Positions 50,501-57,875 of a stretch of 64,000 nucleotides of DNA are shown here, piece by piece; within the stretch, counting starts at the first letter, position 1; every line of letters starts with the position of its first letter. Location of the stretch: IMG/VR virus record IMGVR_UViG_3300018077_000007, positions 1-64,000 of that record; one strand, written 5' to 3'. Below the pieces are notes generated by a model. The model saw only the letters and a program-made list of their open reading frames with translations. It made no database searches and had not been told where the DNA came from. The stretch comes from a virus. The translations under genes were made by a program, and so were the position numbers.

Positions 50501-53500
50501 CGAATTTGCTGGCTTTGCCCTCATGGTAAAGGGGTTTGATACTTCAGACATTACGCCCGCCGTTTGGCTGGAGGGCCAAGCCGAGTATCCGGTTTCGACG
50601 CTTTCGGAAACCGGATTAGGTGTGATTCGCAGCATCGAAGGGCAACTTCTGCACCTCGAAAGTAAACTCACCGAAGCCGAGGCCGACCGTGCTGCCCTCC
50701 AGCAGAAGCGCACGACGCTCGAAGGTGAACTCGATAAACCGTTCCCAGAGGCCGCCAAACTGGCGGAACTGGAGCAACGCCAAGAAGAACTGGCGCAGCA
50801 GCTTGATCTCACGGCCAACGACCATCAGGCGGCAGGGCAAGAGACCGAGCCCGACGAGGGGGCCGAAGAACCCCCCGAGATCCGCGAACCCGAGTCCCGA
50901 ATCAACCCCGACGCTGTTCGCGGGTTCCTGTCTGAAATGCGCGTGGAGCGGGAAGGGGAAACCCGGGCGACGGCCGCGATGGACCCCCGGCTTCTCAAGG
51001 TGTTGGGCGGGAACCTCTATACCGGCGATCTCGGGAAAATCGCGGTGAAAGAGATGCTCCAGAACGCCGTGGACAGCGTGCGTGGTCTGGCCGACCAAGC
51101 TCAGGGGCGCGTGACGGTCGACGTGACGTTGACAGGCGATACCAAGACCATCGCGGTTGAGGATAACGGGGTCGGCATGACCCCCGAGGTGGCGACCCAG
51201 GAGTTGGTGGACATCGGCGGAAGCCAGAAGGTCGCCGGTGCCTCGGGTGGGTTCGGGATCGCCAAGGTCGCGATCTTCGCCAACGCTGCCACGATTGACG
51301 TGGAGACCACCGCGAAAGATCCGGCGGGCCAGGGGGCCACGCGCACGAGGCTCTCCGGCTCATCCGACGAATGGCTTGACCCGCAGCAGGGACTTCGCGT
51401 GGAGACCGAGCGGATGGCTCCCGACACGCCGACCGGAACTCGAATCAGCATTACCCTGGCCGATACCGTGCAGACGAATCCCTATGAGACCCGCAGCTTT
51501 CTGAACAGCTTCCTCCAGTGGCATCGGCTCCCGGTCTCGTTCCAGTTCCGTCTCAATGGGGAGATTCAAGCCCTGCCGCAGGGACGGGTTGACCCGCTGA
51601 AGACCCTCACGATTCCAGGCGGGACGATTGAGCTGTTTGCCACGTCCGACCTGGTGTCTCAAAGCGTAGTCCAGGTCGAAATCCTCAACCACGGACTCCC
51701 GCAGTTCCGCCAGGCGTTCTTTCTCGGGGTGGAGACACAGATCCCGGGGCGGATCGTGGCCGATATTCAGTCCCGAGAAGGGCCAGAAGCCCCCGAGTAT
51801 CCGTTTTCGCCGGATCGGGAACGACTCCGGCCGACGACCGAGAGGGCACTGACCGACTATCTGAAGGATGAACTCGCCAAAGACGCGATCACCAACGAGC
51901 GCCGCGAGTACCAACGCATCCTGTCGGAGGCTCCGGTCATTCCCGGCACGGGCGGTCACCGGATCGTGGACACGACGGAGGGGGTCTCCCGTGATCTCCT
52001 CGAAGCGATCGCCACATCCGACGCCACCCGTCGCGTCTCAGGACACCTGGCCGGGATCGTCGCGCGCCTGCGAGCTGAATTGGCCCGCGTGGAGGCGCAA
52101 CCGTACTGGGCACCAGAGCAAATTCAGTATTTTGGCTTGAGCGTCGCCGGGGCGCACTTGGGGATGAATCTCAATGGCCGCTTGATTGAAGGGAGAGATG
52201 ACGCCCCCAACCTCGTGGCTTTCAATCCCTATAGCATCCTCGATGAAGTGCAGACCTTGGCGCAGGTGGCCGGGTTGGCGGCCGACGAAATTCCCCAGCA
52301 GTTTGCCGCGAGAGCCGTATTCACGGTCATCCACGAACTGGCGCATCAAGCGAGCGGAGCGCACGAACAAACGTATGCGGGAGCCTTGACACGAGCGGGC
52401 GGCAACCTGATAATGCAGGCGGCGCAGGCCACCGCCGCATTGACGGCGCTCGTGAAGGAGCAGAACAATGCCATCCTCCGCACCCTCGCTGCCGACCTTG
52501 CCCGGCTCCGCCCTCAGTGGGGCGGAGAAGACCGTCTTAGCAAAGTTGTCACCGGCCTTGCAGCAACCACCGGAGCCGAAGGCCCTCCGGCTCCTCTTGG
52601 CAGACGCGAAGGCGCAGGGGCTCGACCCAGAGAAGCTCTACCAGCTGGCCGTCCAGGTGCGGTCCCCAGCATGGGTCCCGGCCCCGCCGTACCCGGAGGT
52701 CCGCCCGGCGTAGTCCAGGAACCCATCCTGCCCCCAGCACCCTACGGCGGGGCCGAACCGGCGGGACCGGAATACCGCGCCGCCATGGTGCAGCAGATTC
52801 TCGACGACCTCGTGACGGCGGGTCGGAGAGAATTGAAGACCGCCCCAACCTTTCCCGCGTGGCAAGCCCGGATGTTGGCTCAATGGGGCGATTGGACACG
52901 CCCGTATCTTCAGGCGACCTATGATCGGCTGACAGCGCCGGAAACTGCCCCGAGGGCAGAACCGACGACCGCCGGGACCCCGCTGCGCCCAGAGCCCGAA
53001 CCCGCTCCCCCCGAACCCGAACCGATGGATGCTGGAGTCCCGCCGGTGGAACCGCCGCCGCCCCAGGCCGAGACGATGGCCGCCCCGAATTTCCAGCCGC
53101 CGCGAACCCCGAGAGAACGGCAAGAATTGATCGCCAAGGCCGCGATCCTGAAGCGGCTCGAAGACGTGCTTCGGGTGCCGATCCAGACCGGGCGCGTGAG
53201 CCGCCCAGGAGCTCGAGGCGTCTTCCTCGTCGAACCCGAAGTGATCCGGCTCCGGTGGGCCGGAAACCTCCATACGGGGCTCCATGAGATCGGCCATTTC
53301 CTCCACAAGCGCGGGATGCTGCCCGAGGGGTGGGCGGCGCGGCTCGAAGCATTAGGGCAAGGGCATGAAGGCGATCCCGAACGCGAAGGCACCGCCGAGT
53401 TCGTGCGTCTGTTCGTCATGGACCCTGCGGGCGCGGAGGCCGCCGCGCCCGGGTTGCCAGACGCCTTCACGGCCCGCCTGAATCGGGACTGGCCCCGCGC

Positions 53501-56435
53501 CCTCGAAGCCCTCCTCTGGGCCAAGGAACGGCTGGCGGAATTTCGTCAGGCCCCTCTCCTGGCCCGGATTGAAGCGTCAACCGTGAAAGGCACTCGCCCG
53601 TTCCTGGCGCATCTCCGCAGCCGATCCTTCGCAGAGTGGGCCGTCCGGTTTTATACCGCTGTGGTGGACGATCTGGAACCGATCCGCCTGATCGACAGGA
53701 TTGTGGAAGAGGCCCAGGGGGAGCCGCTGCCCACGGATCGGCAAGCCTATGTACTGGCCCGGATGGCGCACGGGTGGACCGGGGTGGCGGCGGTTGCCGT
53801 GACCGATGGCGTGCCCGATTGGAACACGCTGGTCCCCCGCACGGATGTCCCGAGCTTCGTCAAGGCCGTGGAACCGATCTGGAAGGACTGGACGCGGTTT
53901 GGGGCCTATGTCCAGCTTCGGCGGGTGGTGGACGACCTCGTGGGTGCGGAGGCCCCGCCAGCGGACCTCACGGGGCCGGGACGGGCCAAGTGGGACGCGG
54001 CCCAACGGCGGCTCCAGGAAGCCGGGCGGCGCCGGCTCGCCGCGTGGGAGACGACGCCCGCCGAGGCCCAACGGCTCGTGGAGCAGATCGAGACCCCCGC
54101 GTTTCGACAGGCGGCCGAGGACCTCTATCGCTGGAATGGCGCGATCCTGGATTTCGTCGCAGCCTCGGGACGCTACGCCCCGGAGTTTTTGGATCTGCTC
54201 CGCCGGATGCACGCCCACTACGTGCCGTTTTATAGCTGGGTGGAGGAACCCGATGCGATGCCCGGTCCACCCGGCGGCGGCAATCGGCTGGCGAACTTGC
54301 CCAGTCCGATTCGGATGCTGCGGGGGAACGAGTTGCCGCTCCTTGATCCGCTCCTCGCCCTCGTGCGGAACGGCTTCGCCCTCATCAACGTGGCGATTCG
54401 GAATGACGTGGGGGCGACCCTCGTGGACAACATCGAGTCGGTCGAAGGGTTGGGGCATCTCCTCCATCGGGTGCCCCCTCAGATGGTGCCGACGCGCGTC
54501 TCTCTCGAAGAAATGCGCGGGCCAATGGAAGAGGCCGGGCTGGATCTGTCGGATGCCGATCTGTCCACCATGGGCACGGTGTTCCGGCCCGCTCGCGGGA
54601 AGGAGCAGGCCCCGTATCTGGTGATCTATCGCAATGGGAAGGCTGAACATTACGCCGTCGATCCCCTGCTCTACCAATCGCTCCTGTTCCTGACGCCTCC
54701 TGAAGCGAATCTTGCCGTGAAAACGGCGGCGTTCTTCGCCAAGATGCTCCGAGGCGGGGTAACGCTGAGTCCATCGTTTGCCGTGGCGAACGTTGTCCGG
54801 GATCAGGTGACCGTCGCGGCCACGGCGAAGGCCGTCCCGTTCCGTGAATGGGCTGAGGGGGTGGCGGCGATTATCGGCGGCACCGAAGTCGCGAAGCAGT
54901 ACGCCGCGAGTGGAGCCTCGATCTTCGGGATTCGCGGGGACGACGTGCGAAGCCTTGAACGCCTGATCCGCCGGGCAGCGCAGGGGCGATTTTCCACGCT
55001 CCGAGATGTGGGGGATCGACGGCAGGGGATGCGGGCTCTCTGGGAGGTGATGGCCGACGCGATAGACGCCATCAGCAGCGGGCAGGAAGCCATCACGGAA
55101 CGGGCCACCCGCGTTGGCGTCTTCGGGCGTCAATTAGAACGGCCTAGACCCGAAGATGTCGCCTCCGAACGACCACAACGGGCCATCGCCTTGCGAGCTG
55201 GGTTTGAGAGCCGTGAGGCGAGCGTGGATTGGCGACGGCATGGTGGCAGTCCCGCCCTCCGGCAATTTGCTATGACGACGGTCTTTTTCAATCCCTGGAT
55301 TCAGGGCGAGGACAAATTCGCCCGGACCATCGGGGGCAAGCAGAGCCGCGCCCGTGCCGCCTGGATGGGGGCCATCCTGTTTGGAGCCGGGCTGGTGGCG
55401 TATCTTTGGAACAAAGAGCATCCGTCCTGTTGGGATCAGCGGGCCACCTACGAGAAAGACACGAACTTTATCGTGTGCCTGCCGGGGGGGGAGGAGGCCG
55501 TGAAGGTGCCGGGCGCGTGGGAGTGGCACGTTGGATTTATCGCGATCCCGCGCCGGGTGTTTGAGTATTTTGACCGCACCGATCCCGACATCCTCCATAA
55601 CTTTCTTCGGACCTCTGGGCGCGGGCTCTTTCCCGGCAGTTGGCTTCCGAACATTTTCGTGCCCTGGCTGGAAAACGCGATGAACTGGTCCATTTTCCCG
55701 GGGCGCCCTTTGGTGCCCCGGGGTGTAGAAGGTCGGGAACCCGCCGAGCGTGACACGCCTGGGACCGCCGAAGTCGCCCGGCGGATCGGGAAGGCGCTGA
55801 ACTATCCCCCTCCGTTCGTCCAGAACGTCATCCGGGGCTATTTCGGCACGGTCGGGATGGAACTGACGCGGCTCCTCGATCCGCTCCTGGCGGATCCCAC
55901 CGCCCCGCCCCCGGCTCGGCGGCTGAGTGATTATCCCGTCATCCGCCGGTTCTTCGCGTCTGGCCCGTCCCTCCAGTCCGAATGGATCGAACGATTCTAC
56001 CGATACCGCAAGCAAGCGACCGAGGCGAAGGGGAGTTATGACCAGAAGCAGAAGATCGCCGGGTGGGCGGCATTGGTCGCCACCGATGAGGGTCGGAAGG
56101 AACTCCGACGCCGTGAACTCCAGGGCGATCCCCGGCTCCACGAGGTGGAGCGCTTTGCAAAAGCGCGGGCCTGGGAATTGACGATCGCCAGCAGTTTTGA
56201 GCACACCGCCAGCCTGTTTGCCCAGAGCCGGGAAGACTTCGAAGCGATCCGCGCCGATCCGAAGCTGACGCCCGAGCAGAAACAGGTGGAGTCGGACAAG
56301 ATCAAACGAGCCATGGTGCAGGAAGCGAAGGAACGGGTGCAGGGAGCCGACCTCTTGCGGCGCACCCTTAGCATCCAGGCGGCGGAGAAGGCGGCGGCGG
56401 CGGAGAAGGCGACCGCCGCAGGAGGAGGCCGATGA
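41529..56435 (+). CDS. Giant polyvalent virion protein (4968 aa): SH3-like, DNA methylase, SNF2 helicase, GHKL ATPase, zincins
   Basis: Order by residue: helical/Pro-rich N-terminus (1-630); duplicated W-x-GW ... GHxxG ... AGF module (about 635 and 864); SH3/KOW-like GSRVRLKDGRDGTV (about 1121) and GRVQLADGRQGTV (about 1362); adenine methylase with EPAMGIGYFFG (about 1641) and SNVPFGEFG (about 1704); SNF2-type helicase with HHVGSGKT (about 2311), VDEAQ (about 2477), TGTPITNT (about 2529) and REGRALRP (about 2809); GHKL ATPase with EMLQNAVDS (about 3175), EDNGVGMT (about 3211) and SGGFGIAK; zincin HELAH (about 3602); second HEIGH (about 3919); hydrophobic segment (about 4610); coiled-coil end. 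It resembles DarB-like polyvalent proteins ejected with DNA to shield it. The methylase motif is NVPF rather than NPPF. Confidence 0.9.
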   Translation: MASPFETALEEDLAELTGHRPKGRPPVPPVLSPFERNLTEDLKALTEEKRTRLAEEAFGIDLAGRPRPTMEEVAGVSPAQILAPALPTSPEAAAALSLRTAPEPVIPPVPSHLEVLRTPPGQPGPGIAPVIPAGAPLPGRVQPVSRPPAMTAEMAFAQAPEAMVEAPSTTPDILAALAALPRVARPTLEEMTPEAKLLRSLMALPSEVFAQQGPPAPPPKITPYQAPSVFEPPETVAGRAGRAMVFGLRTGAVGQFARWLNQQIGEQLPGPPSGPVQAIDPDNAFEQLIALGTSLGTDWKLFSFGGKVGMEAMSRVLNGIGAGMTKRGVAAGLTEAEARAAAQQVLRENPVVQMLTGAAVGASALAIPGAARETSRELVTGEPLQPGKIAAAAGKEAIIGGLTFGVAAPIDSRILRATALILGFGTLPPIVQEQRMPTAHDLINAGVSIGLIELAAALMGVRSGWQARQARGEPLPELGRDVVGNVIYDRVLGIFKRKGMSENEARASADRLIQETVGVAAKPTRATTGAQPATPGEAGSLARPREGLTEPEIELDVLERRAAELHRQIAAEEAAPAPPPPPAAPPAPLPPPAPRPPALVPVPPAPTEIAPPVPPVAPGAPLPAPIERPPAPVTWGGWQETPTGPPLELWTLTEAIPGHPDGSTVGRETLEAAGFTVPEPPEIPPQVPAPTRPAPQVPVPPAGVAGAPPPSVPETAPGAELPPETPRGTLPTEGFTRVGAAEYGDLPKEGRSIYNPTGLRGRVVGSDAENFYVSRLAGSVAWVDKYPRQLIEDTQAYFTEGAAVQTPYGPATLVTPPARDDRGMVMVTVRWPAGIPAEVSDRLGASALLDAPVFQGRPEMQADWVGWRTVRPGYPSVGQWKLRQPIKGHESGEVVTALAIRDAGFRAPIPPEAPPAPPTAPKAPVAPVPPPPKPPRPGKRLLRPDQLSDFRPGIDRVERRGDRTFVVDSLGERAPVEVQSDVVIPEIETRLRAQRTQPALRNRAIQAIRQTPFLSPEGKAERLRILEEPEELPAPEAAPPVTPTVQPTPPPSGVIPVPRPTDYRLVQRLPTDPVTIQMREPTGRWTTATTVDDVPAAEEWVRAWGGTIIRRTLPPPPLTAGSRVRLKDGRDGTVESLKGGVARVKLPSGQKVNAPLRSLTPKEPEIAVPAAPPPTPTLEEGQRQGTLVPIEPATTKAISDQVSEYLKRLEQVEGTLEPEEIAEGQVLLTRVQDHLDELPAAALSQRADMRAAEEKLRLPAEQGTRPEYVGPTRPPPSPPEPPKPIDLDRLGPSMRRAEIRGAKVGQAVTFRGETWALAKSGYWTHGGETLATQALVSHFESMSRQPAPIPPVPPTEVLPSGRVQLADGRQGTVVGRSEGLAPWKGIITRVRLDDGTEVNVRTDRLTSVPAAPTLAGEEGGRAVIPPREPERPAESRGPDRRPLAEVSPEPSPRPRGGQPVEGLGGGGRAPDRGGAGRPAGETGAIQPSVGGRPPRVGVPAGGRRGARPAPSVPTNLDYRFTPDDAARIVSGGPKERVRRNLDSIRLLKEIEAAGRPATPEEQQTLAAYVGWGPFKQIFERYWDPKWADLYQEIKDTLTEDEYEAARASSLNAFYTTPGVVEAMWGAVKQFGLPGGPATRILEPAMGIGYFFGFMPDTFTGVRRVGVELDPITGRMATLLFPSTRVHVQGFETVPFPKNFFDLAVSNVPFGEFGVHDPAYRREPFLTESIHNYFFAKALDVVRPSGVVAFITSRYTLDARNSRFRQWLADRATLLGAVRLPETAFQRAAGTEVVTDILFFQKYPSGTTPTWVDSTPMQVSGVTKHVNAYFQEHPEMVLGRHVVERGMYEPEALTVKPTGDLLQQLAAALAELPEDVIRSAGIPVRDPLPAAVPEPPGAVKDGGFFLDQGAIFRKHGTEAVSADIPVAQIPKVTALLHIRDAAREVLRAQLEELPDAEWETARTHLNRLYDIFLKRHGPLSARTVHREFTGDPDFPFLLALEKSYDPDTNRAEKADLFIKRTIQPYRPPERAETPQAALLIALNETGRVDLARMAALVGQSPEGVQTALAGLIYKNPEGDWETAEEYLSGNVREKLRAAEVAASLESLYQPNVEALLRIQPTDLVPGEIEVRLGSPWLPTDTAEAFIGHLLGAQPSAFRVGHHAATATWTIEARGYQGDRVLQSAENLRVWGSENYRAVELIRDSLNGAFPTVWTKDADGKNVVDQDATLAARDQQEKVKAEFRKWVWTDEDRATALAQLYNEQFNALRLREHDGRHLELPGMAKGVLRDGDLAAHQKNAVWRILQGGNALIAHHVGSGKTYVAAAAMMELRRLGLARKPMLVVPRSRLEGTAAEFLQLYPAAHLLAIQPEDLTPQKRPELMSRIATGDWDAVTVSRESFERLPVRNATLATFIREQLQELEDAIRAEKVAEGRSRSPLIRKLEVAKKKLEQKLKDALKPEAKDVAVAFEELGVDALFVDEAQAYKNLPVRTAARNIAGINTAESNRAFDLFMKSQWLLRRNNGRGLIFLTGTPITNTIAEMYTLQRFLDLPRLRQLGLAEFDAWRGQFGEIVQSVELNVQATGYRVKSRFAKFVNLPELLTLYRTVADVQTDAMLKLPKPGLAGGRRREIVTTPHPRMRAFLDELNHRVEAIQKRVVEPTVDNMLKVSTDGRKAAIDMRLFDPTAGDVAGGKTSRAAEAIYEQWHVNRAMKGTQLVFVDFSAPATGAFSVPTDLRNKLVKLGIPKAEIAFIQDAKNVKAQEQLFQNVRRGRIRVLIGSTEKMGIGVNVQNKVVALHHLDAPWRPADLEQREGRALRPGNENAEVEVLLYLTPGSFDAYMWQTLERKARFVDQIMRGEVGVRSAEDIEGRAFTYAEYKALASGNPIVAEKVQVDADILRLGRLRAHHDTQQWQIRRDLAGLPVRLAEADKRVTAIQSDIGTRNQDRPAEFSMTIALMLRTEHRGTFTDRVEAGEQLWKMLNAARGSSAPTKLGEFAGFALMVKGFDTSDITPAVWLEGQAEYPVSTLSETGLGVIRSIEGQLLHLESKLTEAEADRAALQQKRTTLEGELDKPFPEAAKLAELEQRQEELAQQLDLTANDHQAAGQETEPDEGAEEPPEIREPESRINPDAVRGFLSEMRVEREGETRATAAMDPRLLKVLGGNLYTGDLGKIAVKEMLQNAVDSVRGLADQAQGRVTVDVTLTGDTKTIAVEDNGVGMTPEVATQELVDIGGSQKVAGASGGFGIAKVAIFANAATIDVETTAKDPAGQGATRTRLSGSSDEWLDPQQGLRVETERMAPDTPTGTRISITLADTVQTNPYETRSFLNSFLQWHRLPVSFQFRLNGEIQALPQGRVDPLKTLTIPGGTIELFATSDLVSQSVVQVEILNHGLPQFRQAFFLGVETQIPGRIVADIQSREGPEAPEYPFSPDRERLRPTTERALTDYLKDELAKDAITNERREYQRILSEAPVIPGTGGHRIVDTTEGVSRDLLEAIATSDATRRVSGHLAGIVARLRAELARVEAQPYWAPEQIQYFGLSVAGAHLGMNLNGRLIEGRDDAPNLVAFNPYSILDEVQTLAQVAGLAADEIPQQFAARAVFTVIHELAHQASGAHEQTYAGALTRAGGNLIMQAAQATAALTALVKEQNNAILRTLAADLARLRPQWGGEDRLSKVVTGLAATTGAEGPPAPLGRREGAGARPREALPAGRPGAVPSMGPGPAVPGGPPGVVQEPILPPAPYGGAEPAGPEYRAAMVQQILDDLVTAGRRELKTAPTFPAWQARMLAQWGDWTRPYLQATYDRLTAPETAPRAEPTTAGTPLRPEPEPAPPEPEPMDAGVPPVEPPPPQAETMAAPNFQPPRTPRERQELIAKAAILKRLEDVLRVPIQTGRVSRPGARGVFLVEPEVIRLRWAGNLHTGLHEIGHFLHKRGMLPEGWAARLEALGQGHEGDPEREGTAEFVRLFVMDPAGAEAAAPGLPDAFTARLNRDWPRALEALLWAKERLAEFRQAPLLARIEASTVKGTRPFLAHLRSRSFAEWAVRFYTAVVDDLEPIRLIDRIVEEAQGEPLPTDRQAYVLARMAHGWTGVAAVAVTDGVPDWNTLVPRTDVPSFVKAVEPIWKDWTRFGAYVQLRRVVDDLVGAEAPPADLTGPGRAKWDAAQRRLQEAGRRRLAAWETTPAEAQRLVEQIETPAFRQAAEDLYRWNGAILDFVAASGRYAPEFLDLLRRMHAHYVPFYSWVEEPDAMPGPPGGGNRLANLPSPIRMLRGNELPLLDPLLALVRNGFALINVAIRNDVGATLVDNIESVEGLGHLLHRVPPQMVPTRVSLEEMRGPMEEAGLDLSDADLSTMGTVFRPARGKEQAPYLVIYRNGKAEHYAVDPLLYQSLLFLTPPEANLAVKTAAFFAKMLRGGVTLSPSFAVANVVRDQVTVAATAKAVPFREWAEGVAAIIGGTEVAKQYAASGASIFGIRGDDVRSLERLIRRAAQGRFSTLRDVGDRRQGMRALWEVMADAIDAISSGQEAITERATRVGVFGRQLERPRPEDVASERPQRAIALRAGFESREASVDWRRHGGSPALRQFAMTTVFFNPWIQGEDKFARTIGGKQSRARAAWMGAILFGAGLVAYLWNKEHPSCWDQRATYEKDTNFIVCLPGGEEAVKVPGAWEWHVGFIAIPRRVFEYFDRTDPDILHNFLRTSGRGLFPGSWLPNIFVPWLENAMNWSIFPGRPLVPRGVEGREPAERDTPGTAEVARRIGKALNYPPPFVQNVIRGYFGTVGMELTRLLDPLLADPTAPPPARRLSDYPVIRRFFASGPSLQSEWIERFYRYRKQATEAKGSYDQKQKIAGWAALVATDEGRKELRRRELQGDPRLHEVERFAKARAWELTIASSFEHTASLFAQSREDFEAIRADPKLTPEQKQVESDKIKRAMVQEAKERVQGADLLRRTLSIQAAEKAAAAEKATAAGGGR
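43672..43686. repeat. Dispersed palindrome copy 6, inside the giant gene
   Basis: CTGCCC, CGG, GGGCAG is 15 nt, so in frame, and encodes ETAPGAE within a Pro/Glu linker. The gene-end copies have a 4-nt loop (16 nt) instead. Confidence 0.5.
45790..46116 (+). CDS. Overprinted gene inside a linker of the giant gene
   Basis: 108 residues from GTG 45790 after GAGGAGGGTGGCC, in another frame of the giant gene. The product looks like a real globular helical protein: LAAQIEDHWRKYRPNLVRAL, EEAALLTVEALDDLLEKRVPY, AWEAVRHEWAFLPAEDE. Its codons end mostly in G or C, as in other genes here, while the giant frame in the same stretch is Pro/Gly/Arg low complexity with poor third-position GC. It resembles small phage proteins with an HWxxxxP ... 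EAxExVRxEWxxLP plan. Function unknown. Confidence 0.7.
   Translation: MPLSHHENPNVPPSLAAQIEDHWRKYRPNLVRALEADSQLKDSVEEAALLTVEALDDLLEKRVPYNQAWEAVRHEWAFLPAEDEVPDLPLPFLPISITASPQTTPPAS
52468..52713 (+). CDS. Second overprinted gene inside a linker of the giant gene
   Basis: 81 residues from ATG 52468 after GTGAAGGAGCAGAAC. The peptide SALSGAEKTVLAKLSPALQ and KALRLLLADAKAQGLDPEKL forms convincing amphipathic helices, and codons end mainly in G or C. The giant frame here is a Gly/Pro/Ala/Arg linker between the GHKL/zincin region and the next domain. The Pro-rich tail is shared by both frames. Function unknown; a regulator or assembly partner of the giant protein is possible. Confidence 0.6.
   Translation: MPSSAPSLPTLPGSALSGAEKTVLAKLSPALQQPPEPKALRLLLADAKAQGLDPEKLYQLAVQVRSPAWVPAPPYPEVRPA
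52945..52959. repeat. Dispersed palindrome copy 7, inside the giant gene
   Basis: CTGCCC, CGA, GGGCAG, 15 nt and in frame, encoding ETAPRAE, almost the same peptide as copy 6. Flanked by Pro/Thr linker. Confidence 0.5.
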
Positions 56436-56932
56436 GCGGACAGAACGGAACCGGCAACGGCTCCCGGTGGCGCTCGACGCACAAGCATCACCCCGAGAGA
56501 TGGCCGGCCCCGTTCGGGCGGGGACCGGATGGCTGGCCCCTGGTCGGATGCCTCCGGCCCTCCTGCGGGGCTCCCGTGCCCTGGATCAAGCGGGCCGGGA
56601 AGCTCATCCTGCCCTCGGCCTACTACCCGCTGAAATACTGTGGGGTGACCTGTAGCCTCCTGGCCCAACGCGCGGGGTTCTTTCCGCCTCGGCGACTCTC
56701 CCCGATTGATCTCTACCGGGCAGAGCCAGCGTTACCGTCCCCGATTTCGCCGGCATGGCCATCTCGTGACGAAGTACGGTGGTGCCCCCATTGCCATGCG
56801 AGTCGGGCCAACCTCCGCGTCGTCGGGACCGGCCTCTCCTGCTTTCAGTGTGGCACCCTGATCTTCACGCAGGAGGTCGATGTGGAGATGGAAGCGGCGA
56901 TCCTGTGTGGACGCATGGAGAAACCGTCGTGA
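56432..56932 (+). CDS. Zinc-ribbon protein (166 aa)
   Basis: ATG 56432 overlaps the TGA of the giant gene after GGAGGAGGCCG. Cys clusters: CLRPSCG, CGVTC and CPHCHASRANLRVVGTG ... CFQCG, the last being a standard zinc ribbon (about 118-140). Small aromatic and Pro-rich regions between. May bind nucleic acid. Confidence 0.55.
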   Translation: MSGQNGTGNGSRWRSTHKHHPERWPAPFGRGPDGWPLVGCLRPSCGAPVPWIKRAGKLILPSAYYPLKYCGVTCSLLAQRAGFFPPRRLSPIDLYRAEPALPSPISPAWPSRDEVRWCPHCHASRANLRVVGTGLSCFQCGTLIFTQEVDVEMEAAILCGRMEKPS

Positions 56933-57363
56933 GTCGCTTTCTTGATCCGCTCCGGGCGGAGCAACTTGACAGTGTGCGCTGGATGACCCTTACGCCGCTT
57001 CGGTATGAATCTACCCTCTTGAGTGATCTGGTCAGCGTGCCCGCCCGATTCATCACGGACTTCGCCTCGGTGCCACGCTGGTTGCCGGTGACGTGGTATC
57101 TCGCCGGCAACACGGCTCACCGGCCAGCGGTGATCCACGATTGGCTCTACCAGCGCCACGTCGTTGAGGGGATCGAGCGGGGCACCGCAGATGCGGTGCT
57201 CTACGAAGCAATGGGGGCAGACGAGATTGAACCCATCCCCGCGTGGCAGCAATGGATCATCTGGTCTGGAGTCCGCGCTGGCGGGTGGGTCGCCTGGCGG
57301 AACCACGAACGCCGGGGAGCGCAGCTCAACCCGAAGTGGACTGCGGCGGGGTGGCCGGCATGA
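56929..57363 (+). CDS. DUF1353 family protein
   Basis: 144 residues from GTG 56929, overlapping the previous TGA. VPARFITDFASVPRWLP (about 37-53) and HRPAVIHDWLYQ (about 64-75) are the hallmark of DUF1353, a phage family found beside lysis genes; the His-Asp motif may bind a metal, but its activity is not established to my knowledge. Located right before the lysin. Confidence 0.8.
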   Translation: MSRFLDPLRAEQLDSVRWMTLTPLRYESTLLSDLVSVPARFITDFASVPRWLPVTWYLAGNTAHRPAVIHDWLYQRHVVEGIERGTADAVLYEAMGADEIEPIPAWQQWIIWSGVRAGGWVAWRNHERRGAQLNPKWTAAGWPA

Positions 57364-57875
57364 GCCAGCCGGTGACCGTGCCGGAATTTTCCAATCTCGC
57401 CAGTCCTGACCTCTGGGACGACGTGACCCTAGTGGCGGCCACCGTGTTTCTCGAAGCGGACGGGGAACCTGACGAGGGCAAACTCGCCGTCGCGTATGTG
57501 ATCGTGAATCGACGCGACGCATGGCGGCTTTCCACGCGCCAAGTCGTGTTGGGACCCGAAGGGAGCGCGTGGGCGGATGCCAAACCGTTTGAAGCCTTTA
57601 GTTGCTGGAATGACGATTTTCGCCGAGTGGCCCAATCCCGCTTGGTAGCTGCCGGTCAGCAAGAACGGTGCTGGTGGGCGGCGACGGGGGCGCTCTGGCG
57701 GAGCCTGCCTGACCCGACTCAGGGGGCAACCTTTTATCTCAACGTGCCCCTGACGCTGAAAATTCGGGCCGACGGGCGCTTGCCCGCTTGGGCCGCTGAT
57801 CCCGCCGACCGGACTCGCCCCGATCCCAGCAAGGTAACCGTTGTCATCAACCGGCATACGTTTCTGCGGGCCTAA
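57360..57875 (+). CDS. Endolysin: SleB/CwlJ-type cell-wall hydrolase
   Basis: 171 residues from ATG 57360, overlapping the previous stop. The hydrolase_2 fold is seen in AATVFLEADGEPDEGKLAVAYVIVNR (about 24-49; catalytic Glu in FLEADGEP), FEAFSCWND (about 79) and GATFYLNVPL with a C-terminal INRHTFLRA. It cleaves peptidoglycan; in phages it acts as the endolysin. No signal peptide, so a holin is needed. The holin candidate follows. Confidence 0.85.
   Translation: MSQPVTVPEFSNLASPDLWDDVTLVAATVFLEADGEPDEGKLAVAYVIVNRRDAWRLSTRQVVLGPEGSAWADAKPFEAFSCWNDDFRRVAQSRLVAAGQQERCWWAATGALWRSLPDPTQGATFYLNVPLTLKIRADGRLPAWAADPADRTRPDPSKVTVVINRHTFLRA

Noticed and set aside
53577-55133. 518-codon open frame on the minus strand
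   Set aside because: Shadow of the giant gene; composition is His/Arg/Pro-rich with no domain.
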